64,000 nt of DNA from Lactobacillales bacterium (GTDB lineage Bacteria > Bacillota > Bacilli > Lactobacillales > Streptococcaceae), in the NCBI GenBank assembly GCA_031261175.1, contig JAISJW010000009.1, positions 46,490-110,489 of the forward strand. The letters run 5' to 3'. How positions within the stretch are numbered: the first letter of the stretch is position 1; each line of letters opens with the position of its first letter. Below are positions 19,114 through 29,491 of the stretch, in pieces. Below the pieces are notes generated by a model that saw nothing but the letters and a program-made list of their open reading frames with translations, did not search any database and was not told the origin of the DNA. A program made the translations under genes and the position numbers.

Positions 19114-19242
19114 CCGCCCCGAATGACTAGATTTTTGATTTTTTGGCCTTATTTTGGCATAAAAGGGCGGGTATAGAATCTATACCCGCCCCCAACTGCC
19201 AAAAATCGACCTTTTTTTCGGAAATCTTGTCATTCGGGGCGG
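19114..19242. repeat. Dimeric long hairpin (twin-palindrome family, copy 1)
   Basis: Outer arms CCGCCCCGAATGAC / GTCATTCGGGGCGG, middle arms TTTTGGCA / TGCCAAAA and a perfect centre GGGCGGGTATAGAATCTATA (with CCCGCCC after it) nest symmetrically over 129 bp. Each half can also fold alone. Related copies are at 24565-24693 and 52502-52630. It fills the gap between glyS and the small membrane protein. Confidence 0.75.
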
Positions 19243-19249
19243 TTTTTAA

Positions 19250-21292
19250 TTATTTGATTACTAATTCACTGAAGTCAGCGTAGTGTTTCGCGATATCAGC
19301 GATAACTTTAAGCTGAGCATAACGATTTTCTTTGATTTTAGCGTCATCGTCATTGACCATCGTATTATCGAAGTAGTCAGTGATGACAGGTTTTAAAGCG
19401 ATTAACGTCGTAAACGCAGCCGCTTTGTCGGCATTCAAAAATTCGCCAGCTAGCGCGTAAGTTGCGTCATACAAAGCTTTTTCGCTATCGTTTTGGAACA
19501 ACGATGGCGTTACACGAGCGAAGTCGCCTTCGTGTTTTGCAACGATGTTCAAGATCCGCGTGATTGCTTGCATCGCTTCAGCGTCACTAGTCGAAGCTTC
19601 AACTAATTTTGCATTAGCGACAACGTCTCCGATGTTAGCGGCACTTGAGTTGATCACGGCTGCGCGCACATCGACGCGAGTTCCGTTCAATTTCAAGACT
19701 TGATCGATGCGGGCTTTGACGAAGTCGATGACAGCGTCAACGTTAGCGTACTTCGTTCCGAAGTCTCCGGCGTTCACTTCTCCGTAAACCTCATTCAAGA
19801 ATTTCGCGAAGTCCAAATCGTAGCCCTTAGCTAAGATTAGGCGCACCACGGCATACGCTGCGCGGCGCAACGCGAATGGGTCGTTCGATCCGGTTGGCAC
19901 TAAGTCAACGCTGAAGAAACTGATGACCGATTCCAATTTGTCGGCGAAAGCTAAAACCGATCCTAAAACCGATTCTGGCAAGTCGCTCTCGGCCCCTAGC
20001 GGCAAGTAATGCTCGACGATTGCGCGTGCAACATCGACATCTTCACCTTGAATCAACGCGTATTTTTCACCGATGATTCCTTGCAATTCGTCGAATTCGC
20101 CAACCATATTTGTGACTAAATCGAATTTGTAGATGTCGGCAGCGCGACCTAATTTCAAAAGGTCAGAATCCGATAATTCCAAAGCACGGCCTAATGCTAA
20201 TGCTATGATTTTCGTGCGTGCCATTTTTTCCGACAGCGTTCCGATTTTTTCGTGGAACGTTACGTGCGACAATTTCGAAACGCAAGTTTCAATTGTTAAT
20301 TTTTGGTCTTCAGCCCAGAAGAATTCGGCATCCTCAAGACGTGCGACCAAAACTTTTTCGTTCCCGCGCTTCACGTTTTCGAGTCCGTGCTCGTTCCCGT
20401 TGCGCACCGTGATAAAATGATTCACCAAATTTCCATCCGCGTCGTAGACCTCGAAGTAGCGTTGATGTTCCTTCATCGACGTGATCAAAACCTCGCTAGG
20501 CAAGTCAAGATAGCCAGCTTCGAAATCTCCGACAAAAGCAGTCGGCCACTCGACGATATTATTGACCTCTTCGAGCAATTTAGCATCGATATCAACGACG
20601 AAGCCGTTGCCAGTTGCTAGTTTGTTGATTTGATCAGTAATGATTTGTTTACGTTCATCAAGTGACGCGATAACGAAAACTTCATTCAATTTAGCTTCGT
20701 AATTGTCGGCGTGGTCAATTTCGATATCATGCCCTAAGAAACGGTGTCCGCGAGTCGTGCGACCGCTTTTCACGCCCAAGAATTCAACGTCGACAACTTC
20801 ACTGTCAAGCAAAGCGACAAACCAGTGAATCGGACGAATATAGGCGAAATCGTTATCCGCCCACGTCATACTAACTGGGAAAGTCAGACTTTTTGCTACA
20901 TCGATAATGCCGCCAGCTAAAACTTCGGCTGCCGTTTTACCTGCGACAAAGTTGTTCAGATAAGCATATTCTTTTCCGCCAACTTCACGGTATTCGATGT
21001 CCTCAACTGCCAAACCGAATTTCTTCGCAAATCCGATTCCAGCTCCGGGATTTTTTTCGATGATTTCACGCGCAGGACCTTTTTCTTCGATCGAAACGTC
21101 CGCTTGTTTGTCACTCAAACCATTGACCCGAACAGCCAAACGGCGAGGTGTCGCAAAGACGTCGATGTCTGCGAAATCTAAATTGTTTTCCGCTAAAAAT
21201 TTAGCGAATTTTTCTCTTAATTGGTAGGCTGAAGGCGAGACAACGTGCGCCGGTAGCTCTTCTAGCCCGATTTCAAATAGGAAATTACTCAT
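19250..21292 (-). CDS. glyS: Glycine-tRNA ligase beta subunit
   Basis: The beta chain of the heterotetrameric glycyl-tRNA synthetase, 680 residues. The start [18 protein letters not shown] is the family signature, followed by [31 protein letters not shown] and [13 protein letters not shown]. The C-terminal anticodon-binding part has [13 protein letters not shown]. It overlaps glyQ by 8 bp and is controlled with it by the upstream T-box. A long hairpin repeat begins 8 bp past the stop codon. Confidence 0.97.
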   Translation of the reverse strand: MSNFLFEIGLEELPAHVVSPSAYQLREKFAKFLAENNLDFADIDVFATPRRLAVRVNGLSDKQADVSIEEKGPAREIIEKNPGAGIGFAKKFGLAVEDIEYREVGGKEYAYLNNFVAGKTAAEVLAGGIIDVAKSLTFPVSMTWADNDFAYIRPIHWFVALLDSEVVDVEFLGVKSGRTTRGHRFLGHDIEIDHADNYEAKLNEVFVIASLDERKQIITDQINKLATGNGFVVDIDAKLLEEVNNIVEWPTAFVGDFEAGYLDLPSEVLITSMKEHQRYFEVYDADGNLVNHFITVRNGNEHGLENVKRGNEKVLVARLEDAEFFWAEDQKLTIETCVSKLSHVTFHEKIGTLSEKMARTKIIALALGRALELSDSDLLKLGRAADIYKFDLVTNMVGEFDELQGIIGEKYALIQGEDVDVARAIVEHYLPLGAESDLPESVLGSVLAFADKLESVISFFSVDLVPTGSNDPFALRRAAYAVVRLILAKGYDLDFAKFLNEVYGEVNAGDFGTKYANVDAVIDFVKARIDQVLKLNGTRVDVRAAVINSSAANIGDVVANAKLVEASTSDAEAMQAITRILNIVAKHEGDFARVTPSLFQNDSEKALYDATYALAGEFLNADKAAAFTTLIALKPVITDYFDNTMVNDDDAKIKENRYAQLKVIADIAKHYADFSELVIK

Positions 21293-22184
21293 TAATTTCG
21301 CCCTCCTTTTTTAGCAATGGGAAACTTAATTTTTCACGCTCTGCGACAAAAATCTTGGCAATTGACTTCGCCATATTCCGCACGCGCGCCAAATATCCTG
21401 CGCGCTCGGTAACCGAAACAGCACCGCGAGCATCTAGTAAATTAAACGTGTGTGAACACTGCAAGATATAATCATAAGCCGGGTGAACTAAGTTCTCCGC
21501 AATACAACGTTTTGCTTCTGCTTCATAACGATCAAAGTTCCCCAATAATAAATCTTGGTCGCTCACTTCAAACGAATATTTTGAATGTTCAAACTCAGGT
21601 TGAACGAAAATTTCACCGTATTTAACATCGTCATTCCACTGTAAATCGTAGACCGATTCAACTTCTTGGATATAACTTGCCAGGCGCTCCAAACCGTACG
21701 TGATTTCACTTGTTACCGGTTTGCAAGTCAGCCCGCCAACTTGTTGGAAATATGTGAATTGCGTGATTTCCATCCCGTTCAGCCAAACTTCCCAGCCCAG
21801 GCCGGCGCAACCCATCGACGGGTTCGCCCAGTTATCTTCGACGAAGCGAATGTCGTGTTCTAACGGGTCAATTCCTAATAATTTCAACGATTCCAAATAC
21901 AATTCTTGGATGTTGTCAGGCGACGGTTTCATCACGACTTGGAATTGGTGGTGTTGGTACAAACGGTTCGGGTTTTCACCATAACGCCCATCCGCCGGAC
22001 GACGTGAAGGTTCAACGTACGCCGCATTCCACGGCTCCGGCCCAATTGCCCGCAAGAAGGTGTAAGGCGACATCGTGCCCGCCCCCTTTTGCGTGTCGTA
22101 GGCTTGCATCAGCATGCAACCCTGCTCGCTCCAGAATTTCTGCAGCGTCAAAATCATTTCTTGAACGGTTAATTTTTTGCTCAT
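21285..22184 (-). CDS. glyQ: Glycine-tRNA ligase alpha subunit
   Basis: The catalytic class II alpha subunit, 299 residues, with [39 protein letters not shown]-type motif 2 (near residue 50-75) and [10 protein letters not shown] motif 3. It charges tRNA-Gly together with GlyS. The ATG follows AGAAAGGGA, directly behind the T-box terminator. Transcription is therefore expected to rise when uncharged tRNA-Gly accumulates. Confidence 0.97.
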   Translation of the reverse strand: MSKKLTVQEMILTLQKFWSEQGCMLMQAYDTQKGAGTMSPYTFLRAIGPEPWNAAYVEPSRRPADGRYGENPNRLYQHHQFQVVMKPSPDNIQELYLESLKLLGIDPLEHDIRFVEDNWANPSMGCAGLGWEVWLNGMEITQFTYFQQVGGLTCKPVTSEITYGLERLASYIQEVESVYDLQWNDDVKYGEIFVQPEFEHSKYSFEVSDQDLLLGNFDRYEAEAKRCIAENLVHPAYDYILQCSHTFNLLDARGAVSVTERAGYLARVRNMAKSIAKIFVAEREKLSFPLLKKEGEINE

Positions 22185-22194
22185 TTTTGTCCCT

Positions 22195-22349
22195 TTCTAA
22201 TCAAAAAATCCCCGGCAAGTAAAACGCTCCTATAAAGAGGTCTTAATTGCCAGGGACGAATTTCTCCGCGGTTCCACCCTGTTTCTCACTGACGTGAGCA
22301 ACTTTTATTCAGTTACGCATGTAACTTAGGATGCCAACCTAACGCGTTT
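22195..22349 (-). ncRNA. T-box riboswitch (glycine), compact form
   Basis: The diagnostic T-box AGGGTGGAACCGCG lies at 22280-22267 on the minus strand. Upstream, TTAGG/CCTAA closes a small hairpin whose loop TTGGCAT holds GGC, a glycine codon and the likely specifier. Downstream, CCTGGCAA pairs with TTGCCGGG and is followed by ATTTTTT, the terminator. From the promoter the RNA is only about 70 nt before the T-box, so stem I must be short, without the usual long distal arm. The terminator's 3' arm contains the window-wide motif GGCAAGT. Confidence 0.88.
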
Positions 22350-22355
22350 TTCTTA

Positions 22356-22385
22356 ATTATATCAAACCTCGCGATGCAAGGTCAA
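22356..22385 (-). promoter_or_regulatory. Promoter of the glyQS T-box operon
   Basis: -35 TTGACC (22385-22380), 18-bp spacer, -10 TATAAT (22361-22356), partly inside the last codons of ftsH. Confidence 0.75.
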
Positions 22386-22392
22386 ATTACTT

Positions 22393-24456
22393 TTAAATGT
22401 TTTGCTCTTCGACGGGTTCTTCCGGTTTAGCTTCGTAACCTTTGTCAAGCAAGTTTTTCGCTTCTTCAAAACTCAAAGGAGCTTCGACACCGTCTTCGTC
22501 TGCGACGAATTCAGCCGGCATTTCACCAGTTTCCCAAAGCGCTTTGATCGTGCGTTCATCAAGCGTTTCAAGTTCGAGTAATTTCTCAGCGATCAACGTG
22601 TGTTTATCGCGATTTGCCTCGATGATTTCACGGGCTTTGAAGTGCGCTTCGTTTAAGATGCGACGAACTTCCATGTCGATTTCGTACGAAACGTTTTCCG
22701 AGAAGGCCTTTTGCTGCTGGTAGCCTTGACCGACGAACACGCCGTGTTGACCTTCGTATTGAACCGGTCCGATTTTGTCGCTCATTCCGTATTCAGTGAC
22801 CATCGAGCGGGCAATTTGACTTGCCTTCATGAAGTCGTTTGAAGCGCCAGTTGATTGGACGTTGAAGACGATTTCTTCAGCGACGCGACCACCTAGGAGC
22901 GAAACGATTTGTTCGATCATGTCAGTTTTGGTGATGAGGAATTGATCCTCTTTTGGAAGGGCTAGCATGTAACCGCCGGCGCGTCCGCGTGGAACGATTG
23001 TAACTTTATGAACTGTGTTTGCGTTGTCTAGCACCAAACCGATGATAGTGTGTCCTGCTTCGTGGAAAGCGACCATTTTGCGTTCGCGTTCAGACATAGC
23101 ACGGTTTTTCTTAGCCGGGCCGGCGATAACGCGGTCTTGCGCTTCGTCCATGTCGCTTGCATCGATCGCTTCTTTGTTGCGACGAGCAGCGATTAGAGCT
23201 GCTTCGTTCAAGACGTTTTCGAGGTCGGCACCAACGTAACCAGGGGTTTGTTTAGCGACGGCTTTCAGGTCGATGTCTTGAGCTAAAGGTTTATTTTTCG
23301 AATGAACGCGCAGGATCGCTTCGCGACCTTTAACGTCCGGACGACCAACAAGAATTTGACGGTCAAAACGGCCAGCACGTAGTAAGGCTGGATCTAAAAC
23401 GTCGACACGGTTAGTCGCAGCCATAACGATTACGCCTTCGTTTCCAGCGAATCCGTCCATTTCAACAAGCAACTGATTCAGCGTTTGCTCACGTTCATCG
23501 TGGCCTCCGCCCATTCCGCTTCCGCGTTTACGACCAATCGCATCAATTTCATCGATGAAGATGATTGACGGCGCAGTTTTCTTAGCTTTTTCGAACAGAT
23601 CGCGGACACGACTTGCCCCGACCCCAACGAACATTTCCATGAAGTCCGAACCGCTCATCGAATAGAACGGCACGCCTGCTTCGCCGGCAACGGCTTTCGC
23701 AAGCAAGGTTTTACCAGTCCCTGGAGGTCCTTCGAGAAGGACACCCGCTGGAATTCGCGCTCCGAGCTTGGTGAATTTATCAGGTGATTTCAGGAATTCC
23801 ACGATTTCGACAAGTTCTTGTTTCTCCTCATCAGCCCCCGCAACTTCTTCAAAACGAACTTTTTTAGCGCTGTCGTCTTGCTGTTTAGTCTTCGCTTTCG
23901 CAAAGCTCATCGGGTTACCGCCCCCGCCACCTTTAGCGCCAGAGAACATCATGAAGAAGAACACGATGAACAGAATCGTCGGACCAACGTAAATCAAGAT
24001 GTTGAACCACATATTCGAGTTCGATTCCTTCTTCACGCTATATTTTTTGATGTGGTAATCTTGAGCGATTTTTTGAATCGCCGGCGAGTCGTTCACCAAA
24101 GCCAAAGTCGAGAATTTCTTCGTTTTAGCGTTAGTTTTCTTCCCGAACAGTCCAGTCGTTTCTCCTTTAACTGTCACGGTTTTCGTCAACTCACCCGTGA
24201 TTTCAACGGTTACGCCATCAGTTGCCGGTTGCAGTGCGTAGCTTTTAACTTCGCCTTTTTCCGCGTATTGAACGAACGTTGAATAGTTGATTTTTTTAAC
24301 TGCGGTTTCCGAATCTTTCGCCGCGTTACTTGCCCCGCTTCCGCTCCCTTGGGTCAGGAAGAAGACGACAAGCACCATCCCGATGATGCTGAAAACGTAA
24401 TATAGTGACGTGCGCAAAGGGCTTTGCGGTTTTTTCGTCGGTTTTTGTTGTGCCAT
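22393..24456 (-). CDS. ftsH: ATP-dependent zinc metalloprotease FtsH
   Basis: Membrane-bound AAA protease that degrades misfolded and regulatory membrane proteins. Two membrane segments (about 17-37 and 148-168) flank an extracytoplasmic domain. The AAA module has Walker A GPPGTGKT, Walker [12 protein letters not shown] and the second region of homology [20 protein letters not shown]-type sequence; the protease has the zinc motif HEAGH near residue 440. It is 687 residues, with an acidic Glu/Pro tail. A TATAAT box lies about 35 bp upstream of the ATG. Confidence 0.97.
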   Translation of the reverse strand: MAQQKPTKKPQSPLRTSLYYVFSIIGMVLVVFFLTQGSGSGASNAAKDSETAVKKINYSTFVQYAEKGEVKSYALQPATDGVTVEITGELTKTVTVKGETTGLFGKKTNAKTKKFSTLALVNDSPAIQKIAQDYHIKKYSVKKESNSNMWFNILIYVGPTILFIVFFFMMFSGAKGGGGGNPMSFAKAKTKQQDDSAKKVRFEEVAGADEEKQELVEIVEFLKSPDKFTKLGARIPAGVLLEGPPGTGKTLLAKAVAGEAGVPFYSMSGSDFMEMFVGVGASRVRDLFEKAKKTAPSIIFIDEIDAIGRKRGSGMGGGHDEREQTLNQLLVEMDGFAGNEGVIVMAATNRVDVLDPALLRAGRFDRQILVGRPDVKGREAILRVHSKNKPLAQDIDLKAVAKQTPGYVGADLENVLNEAALIAARRNKEAIDASDMDEAQDRVIAGPAKKNRAMSERERKMVAFHEAGHTIIGLVLDNANTVHKVTIVPRGRAGGYMLALPKEDQFLITKTDMIEQIVSLLGGRVAEEIVFNVQSTGASNDFMKASQIARSMVTEYGMSDKIGPVQYEGQHGVFVGQGYQQQKAFSENVSYEIDMEVRRILNEAHFKAREIIEANRDKHTLIAEKLLELETLDERTIKALWETGEMPAEFVADEDGVEAPLSFEEAKNLLDKGYEAKPEEPVEEQNI

Positions 24457-24490
24457 ATAATACTCGCTTTTTCTTTTTATTTAAGTCAAC

Positions 24491-24496
24491 ATTATA
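24491..24496 (-). promoter_or_regulatory. -10 box of the ftsH promoter
   Basis: TATAAT on the minus strand, 35 bp before the ftsH ATG. The -35 region (near TTCCGA) is weak. Confidence 0.45.
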
Positions 24497-24564
24497 CCAC
24501 AGCCGGCTCGGAATTTCCACAATCTCGGCATTACTTTAATGCGAAAACCTCTCGGCAAGTAAAA

Positions 24565-24693
24565 CCCGCTCCAAATGCCGCAATTTTTGATTTTTTGCCC
24601 CGTTTTTGTCCGTTTGGAGCGGGTATAGATTTTATACAGGCCCTTTTGTGCCAAAATAAGGCCGTTTTTCCTGAAATCGTGTCATTCGGGGCC
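24565..24693. repeat. Dimeric long hairpin (twin-palindrome family, copy 2)
   Basis: Half one pairs CCCGCTCCAAATG with CGTTTGGAGCGGG (24565-24622); the centre is TATAGATTTTATA; half two pairs AGGCCC with GGGGCCT region up to 24693 and contains GTGTCATTCGGGG, as in copy 1. GGCAAGTAAAA abuts its left side. Together with the next palindrome it fills the gap between ftsH and the pyruvate oxidase gene. Confidence 0.65.
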
Positions 24694-24707
24694 TATATAA
24701 AATCACA

Positions 24708-24778
24708 AAATTCCTTTTTATGCGTATTTGGGGCAATTCGAGGTTCGAAATGTCCCAAATACGCATAAAAAGGAATTT
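24708..24778 (-). terminator. Perfect long palindrome after the pyruvate oxidase gene (TTTCGAGG family)
   Basis: Arms of about 25 bp (AAATTCCTTTTTATGCGTAT... and its complement) surround the centre ATTCGAGGTTCGAAAT. It begins 7 bp past the pyruvate oxidase stop codon and probably terminates that operon. The centre is shared with palindromes at 17178/18801, 32157, 36953 and 56203. Confidence 0.7.
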
Positions 24779-24784
24779 ATTATT

Positions 24785-26578
24785 TTAGAACCCGCCCAAA
24801 TCAGTCGCTTTGTATTCAGGGCGTATGCCTTCGGATTTCAAAAACGTAGCGAAAGGAATCAAATCGTAGGCATCGTAGCGTTTGCGGAACGCCTCGATTG
24901 CGTCAGCCGAGTGGATTTCCGGGTCAAGTTCAAGGATTTCAACAGGAATCGGCCGGTCGCCTGATATTTTCGCATCAATCAAAACCGGATAGCCTTTTTC
25001 GATGTCAGCTAAGGCGCTATCAAACACCGAAGCGGCCCCATCGATACTCGTAATCGTATAACCTTTCGCCCCCATCGCCGTCGCGATCAAAGCGTAATCG
25101 ACACCTTTAAATTCCACGCCGAAATAGCCGTCATTGGTATCTTCCTGCTCGTCCTTGATGAAACCGAACTGGTCGTTGCTAAAAATCACATTGATTATCG
25201 GCAGCTTGTACTGCACCGCCGTCGCAAGGTCCTGCATCACCATATTGAACGCCCCATCGCCGGCCAAATTCCAGACCTGACGCGTCGGAAAATCAAACTT
25301 CGCGGCAAGTGCCCCCGGCAAACCGATTCCCATCGTCGCAAACAAATTCGATGTCCGCCATAATTGCTGCGGATTCAAATGCAAATGGCGTACTGACGTT
25401 AAGGTCACATCACCAACATCAATTGAGAAAATCGCATCATCATTCGCATGCTCATTAATCTGTTTATAGATTTGATAAAGTTGCAACTCGCCATCTGTTT
25501 TGTTTTCAAGTCGCGTCAGATATTCGCGCCAATTTTTAATATTCGCGAGATTAGCGCGCCACCACGGCGACTCATCCTTCTCATCCACCCGACTAAGCAA
25601 AGCCTGCACGCCATCGAACGCATCGCCTAAAATCGTGACATCATTGTGATGACGCTTACCTAAATTAGCCGGGTTAATTTCGATTTGGATAAAATTCTTC
25701 ACGTTTTCAAAAACGTTGGTCACTTCAGCAAACGGATAATTATTTCCGATAAATAACACCGTATCCGCATTAGGAAATGCCTCATTAGCTGGCTTCCAAG
25801 CGACCCGGTTCGCTGAGCCGAGCAACCCTTCGAAGTCGCCCGAAAACTCATCAAACGCAACCCCAGTTACAGCAACGGGTGCCTTGATTTTGCGAGATAA
25901 TTCCTCAACCACTGACCCTGCCCCGCGAGCCCCGATTCCGGCATAAATAATTGTTTTCTCAGATGAATTTAAAATTTCGACCGCAGCCGCCAAGTCCTCG
26001 TCATTCAACGCAGGATTCGGCATCAACCGATGCGCATTTGCCGCCGAATAAGATTCCATCACCGGTATTTCCAAAGTTCCTAAATCAACCGGCAGCTCAA
26101 CGACCGCCACCCCATTCTTCGCATAAGCCTGGCGAATCGCCTCATCAATAATATGTGGCAGTTGCGCAGCCGTCGTCACCGTGCGATTATACACCGCGAC
26201 ATCCGCATAAATCGGATTTTCGTTCATCTCTTGAAACGTGTCCATGTTCATTCCGCTCGTCGCGAATTGCCCAACGATGGCAAGTACCGGCACGTGATCT
26301 TCGCGCGCGTCATACAGACCGTTCAATAAATGCGTGCCGCCTGGCCCTGCCGAGCCGAAAGCGACCCCGATGTGACCGGTAAACTTGGCGTGCATCGAAG
26401 CCGCCATCGCCCCGACCTCTTCGTGGCGCACTTGGATGTAATCAATCTGCTCCGTTTCCGTCAAAAGAGCGTCCATCAGCGAATTAATCGAACCGCCCGG
26501 GATTCCAAAAATATGCTTAACGCCCCATTCTTCTAGAACTTTGACCGCCGCTGTCGACGCCTTAATCGTTTCACTCAT
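24785..26578 (-). CDS. pox: Pyruvate oxidase (acetyl-phosphate and H2O2 forming)
   Basis: A 597-residue TPP/FAD enzyme close in length to Lactobacillus Pox and streptococcal SpxB. The N-terminal Pyr domain has VRHEEVGAMAASMHAK with the cofactor-activating Glu; the C-terminal PP domain has GDGAFNMVMQDLATA followed by NDQFGF, the Mg-TPP motif. It converts pyruvate, phosphate and O2 to acetyl phosphate, CO2 and hydrogen peroxide. It starts 4 bp after the pseudouridine synthase gene and is the last gene of a TetR-led operon, which suggests expression tied to that regulator. Confidence 0.9.
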   Translation of the reverse strand: MSETIKASTAAVKVLEEWGVKHIFGIPGGSINSLMDALLTETEQIDYIQVRHEEVGAMAASMHAKFTGHIGVAFGSAGPGGTHLLNGLYDAREDHVPVLAIVGQFATSGMNMDTFQEMNENPIYADVAVYNRTVTTAAQLPHIIDEAIRQAYAKNGVAVVELPVDLGTLEIPVMESYSAANAHRLMPNPALNDEDLAAAVEILNSSEKTIIYAGIGARGAGSVVEELSRKIKAPVAVTGVAFDEFSGDFEGLLGSANRVAWKPANEAFPNADTVLFIGNNYPFAEVTNVFENVKNFIQIEINPANLGKRHHNDVTILGDAFDGVQALLSRVDEKDESPWWRANLANIKNWREYLTRLENKTDGELQLYQIYKQINEHANDDAIFSIDVGDVTLTSVRHLHLNPQQLWRTSNLFATMGIGLPGALAAKFDFPTRQVWNLAGDGAFNMVMQDLATAVQYKLPIINVIFSNDQFGFIKDEQEDTNDGYFGVEFKGVDYALIATAMGAKGYTITSIDGAASVFDSALADIEKGYPVLIDAKISGDRPIPVEILELDPEIHSADAIEAFRKRYDAYDLIPFATFLKSEGIRPEYKATDLGGF

Positions 26579-26582
26579 CTTC

Positions 26583-27116
26583 CTACCTCACTATCCTGTA
26601 TTCACCCGGCTTCAAATCACCGATAAAATATTCACCTATATGTGTCCGAATTAAGCGCAAAGTCGGCGCACCAACAGCCGCAGTCATCCTGCGGACTTGT
26701 CGGTTACGCCCTTCGCGAATCGAAATTTGAATAAACGACGTCGGAATGTTCTCGCGCTTTCTAATCGGTGGTGTGCGTTCCCACAGCCACTTCGGATACG
26801 GAATTTTCTTGACCTTCGCTGGTAGCGTCAGCCCATCCTTCAAAACAACCCCGCGCTCGAGTTCCTTAATCTGCTTATTCGTAATCGCGCCCTCGACCTG
26901 CACAACGTAAGTCTTAAACTCCTTCGTTTTCGGGTCGGTCAGGCGGTTGTTCAACTTGCCATTGTCGGTCAGCACCAAAAGCCCCTCGCTGTCCTTGTCG
27001 AGCCTTCCCGCGGCGTAGACCCCCGGGACGTCGATAAACTGGGCAAGTGTCGGCCGCCCCTCGGCGTCCGTGAACTTCGTCAAAATGCCATACGGCTTAT
27101 TAAATAGTAATATCAT
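26583..27116 (-). CDS. 23S rRNA pseudouridine synthase, RluE/RsuA type
   Basis: A 177-residue synthase without an S4 domain. GRLDKDSEGLLVLT carries the catalytic Asp; IREGRNRQVRRMTAAVG is the conserved RluB/E/F block. RluE modifies a uridine in the 23S rRNA peptidyl-transferase region. Start at ATG 27116, six bases after AGGAG; a GTG one codon earlier is too close to the site. It is sandwiched between the YhgE-like and pyruvate oxidase genes with gaps below 10 bp, an unusual operon for this enzyme. Confidence 0.85.
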   Translation of the reverse strand: MILLFNKPYGILTKFTDAEGRPTLAQFIDVPGVYAAGRLDKDSEGLLVLTDNGKLNNRLTDPKTKEFKTYVVQVEGAITNKQIKELERGVVLKDGLTLPAKVKKIPYPKWLWERTPPIRKRENIPTSFIQISIREGRNRQVRRMTAAVGAPTLRLIRTHIGEYFIGDLKPGEYRIVR

Positions 27117-27125
27117 CACGCGCTC

Positions 27126-28910
27126 CTAATGTTCTTGCGGCAGGCGCAACTCTTTACCGAGGTGCAACGTGTGGACGTACATCAAGTACCAAATCACCGC
27201 GAACACAGCCGCAAACGCAAGCTCAATCAGCATAAACGTCCAAACCGGACCGCCGATTGAAATCGTGTTCCGCAAGCCTAAAACGCCATACGTCATCGGC
27301 ATAAACGGATTAATCGCTTGGTAGAACGGCGACGCAAGCTCAATCGGATACGTGCCTCCAGCCGTTGAAAGTTGGATGAACATAAAGATCAAGGCAAGTA
27401 AAGTCCCAAAGTCGCCAAGCCACGCTTTAAGCGCTGCAATAATCGAGACGAACGCCATACTTGTCACGATCAACACGCCGACCGTTGCAAACGGATGAAC
27501 CGTTTTGAAATTCCAAACAAGAGTCAACATCGCATACATTCCAACTGATTGGACAATCGAAATCGGAAGCAACACCAAAACTTTCGAGAATAACATTTGA
27601 TGGGCATTCTTAATTTCGTCGCGTTTTTTGCGCACGTCGAACAACGTCGTCGACACAATCGAGCCGACCCACATCGCCACAATCATCATATACGGCGCCA
27701 TCGCAGTCCCGTTATTAGGAACCTCAGCCGTTTCGTCCTGTTTTGTTCCGACCGGATCCGCAATCAGCGCTTCATTTTTCGAGTTCGAATCAAGCTGACT
27801 CAAATCACTAGCCCCCTTGCTTAGTGAACTATCCAAGGTCGCAATCCCTGTGGCAAGTGTCGTCGAACCGCTATCGAGTGCTGCAGCTCCTGTCAAAAGT
27901 TGGGGCGATTTCGCGTTTAGCGTATTGGCGCCATCGTTAAGTTTTGTCACGCCGTCTACAAGTTGAGTCACGCCGTCATTGACTTGCCCGATGCCGCCCT
28001 TGACCGCTACGAGGCCGTTCGACGCCTTCAAGTTTCCTTGGTAAAGCGTGTCGTAGCTCGTTGCGAGTTGCGAAATACTTTGAGCGATCGGTGCAAGCGG
28101 CGGAAGTTTAACCGCCAAGGCGCTCGCTGTTTGATTTAATTTGTCGAGCCCCGCTTTAAACTGCTCGTTTCCGGCATTTAAAGTATCGAGTTGCGAAGTG
28201 TCGACTGAGTTATTTAGGGTGTTGATTCCCGTTTGAAGCGTTCCAACTTTTGCGTTTAGTTCGTTGATTCCTTTCGTCAACTGCGCCACGCCGTCCGTAT
28301 ATTGCTTAAGACCGACGTCGAGTTGCGTCGCCCCATCACTGAAGGCTAACGCTCCGTTCAAGAGTTCAGTCGTTCCTGAATCGGCCGCCGACATTCCGGC
28401 CTGCGTTTTACCAAGCGCGGTGAACAAGACCTTAACATACATCTGAGTTACACTTTGTGAAACCTTGTCGCGCAAGGTCGACATCGCAGTTGTTCCCATT
28501 TTTTCAGCGATGTAACTGCGCCCGGCCGCCGTTTGGAAATCGAGTTTCATTTCCTTAGGCTTATCACCTAAAAGTGTCACCGCGTTCTCACTAAAGTTTT
28601 CCGGAATCGTAATCTGCATCACGTATTTTTCCGAGTTGAATTTTTCGTCTTTAATAAAGTGGTAGTCGAGCGCCTTGTCCTTTTTGAGTTCCTTGACTAG
28701 GTTTTCGCCAATTGCCACCTTTTGCCCTTCGAATTCAGTCGGTTTGTCGAGATTGACGACCGCCACAGGGAGTCTGTCGACGTGCCCATAGGGATCCCAC
28801 ATCGAGCCGATGAAGGTCACCGCGTAAATCGCCGGCAAAAACGAAACGAGAATCACACCCGCTAACAAATATTTGCTTTTTAAAATTTTGCGCCATTCAA
28901 TTGTAATCAT
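27126..28910 (-). CDS. YhgE/Pip-type membrane protein (ABC-2 family)
   Basis: One N-terminal membrane segment (about 12-32), then GSMWDPYGHVDRLPVAVVNLD, the start of the YhgE/Pip extracellular domain. Residues 185-385 are a long series of heptad-like repeats (LNGALAFSDGATQLD..., TLNAGNEQFKAGLDKL) predicted as extended helical bundles. The last 200 residues hold five to six membrane helices of the ABC-2 type. The family includes the phage infection protein of Lactococcus and is linked to export or to type VII secretion-like factors. It overlaps the tetR stop by four bases, so the regulator most probably controls it. Confidence 0.85.
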   Translation of the reverse strand: MITIEWRKILKSKYLLAGVILVSFLPAIYAVTFIGSMWDPYGHVDRLPVAVVNLDKPTEFEGQKVAIGENLVKELKKDKALDYHFIKDEKFNSEKYVMQITIPENFSENAVTLLGDKPKEMKLDFQTAAGRSYIAEKMGTTAMSTLRDKVSQSVTQMYVKVLFTALGKTQAGMSAADSGTTELLNGALAFSDGATQLDVGLKQYTDGVAQLTKGINELNAKVGTLQTGINTLNNSVDTSQLDTLNAGNEQFKAGLDKLNQTASALAVKLPPLAPIAQSISQLATSYDTLYQGNLKASNGLVAVKGGIGQVNDGVTQLVDGVTKLNDGANTLNAKSPQLLTGAAALDSGSTTLATGIATLDSSLSKGASDLSQLDSNSKNEALIADPVGTKQDETAEVPNNGTAMAPYMMIVAMWVGSIVSTTLFDVRKKRDEIKNAHQMLFSKVLVLLPISIVQSVGMYAMLTLVWNFKTVHPFATVGVLIVTSMAFVSIIAALKAWLGDFGTLLALIFMFIQLSTAGGTYPIELASPFYQAINPFMPMTYGVLGLRNTISIGGPVWTFMLIELAFAAVFAVIWYLMYVHTLHLGKELRLPQEH

Positions 28911-29464
28911 TGTTTTTTACCTCGCTTCGCGTAATTTCCTAAGAGTTGAATCATTGTTTTTATCAGTTCGTCGTAACTGTAATCAGGGCTGACCTCGTCG
29001 ATATGGTAGTGCCCGTCGAGCTCGCAGAACCCTTTAATGCTCGCGTAATAAAGCCTAATAAAAGTGACCTCATCCTCGTTTTTCAAGTTTAGCGGCTCAA
29101 GAATCTGCTTGAACAGCACCGCAAGATGCTCGATGTTTTCGTGCTTCGGGTCACCATTCATCACCTTAAAAAGCATCAGATGCTCCTTAGCAAGTAACCG
29201 GTATTTTATAGCGATATCGCAAACGGCCTCGTAGCTATCTTTACCAGCTGCAGCTTCGTTCATTCCCTGAGCGACAAATTTGAGGACGAATTTTTTGACG
29301 CCTGAACGGATGTCATCCATTCCCTTGACGTGGTTGTAGAGCGAAGGAGTCTTGACACCTAGTCTACTCGAAATCTCGTGAACACTGAGATTTTCCATCC
29401 CTTTTTCTTCGACAAGCTCAGTCGCCGTTTGGATGATTTCATCATAAGTTAATTTTCTCTTCAT
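28907..29464 (-). CDS. TetR-family regulator of the YhgE/pox operon
   Basis: A 185-residue repressor. The N-terminal helix-turn-helix spans about 8-50 (LSVHEISSRLGVKTPSLYNHV); the C-terminal ligand domain is of the WHG type. It is the first gene of the operon tetR-yhgE-rluE-pox and overlaps yhgE. Two matching palindromes directly upstream are the probable operators, so the operon is likely autoregulated. The inducer is unknown. Confidence 0.88.
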   Translation of the reverse strand: MKRKLTYDEIIQTATELVEEKGMENLSVHEISSRLGVKTPSLYNHVKGMDDIRSGVKKFVLKFVAQGMNEAAAGKDSYEAVCDIAIKYRLLAKEHLMLFKVMNGDPKHENIEHLAVLFKQILEPLNLKNEDEVTFIRLYYASIKGFCELDGHYHIDEVSPDYSYDELIKTMIQLLGNYAKRGKKQ

Positions 29465-29491
29465 GTTTTTTTACCTCATACTATTAATTCT

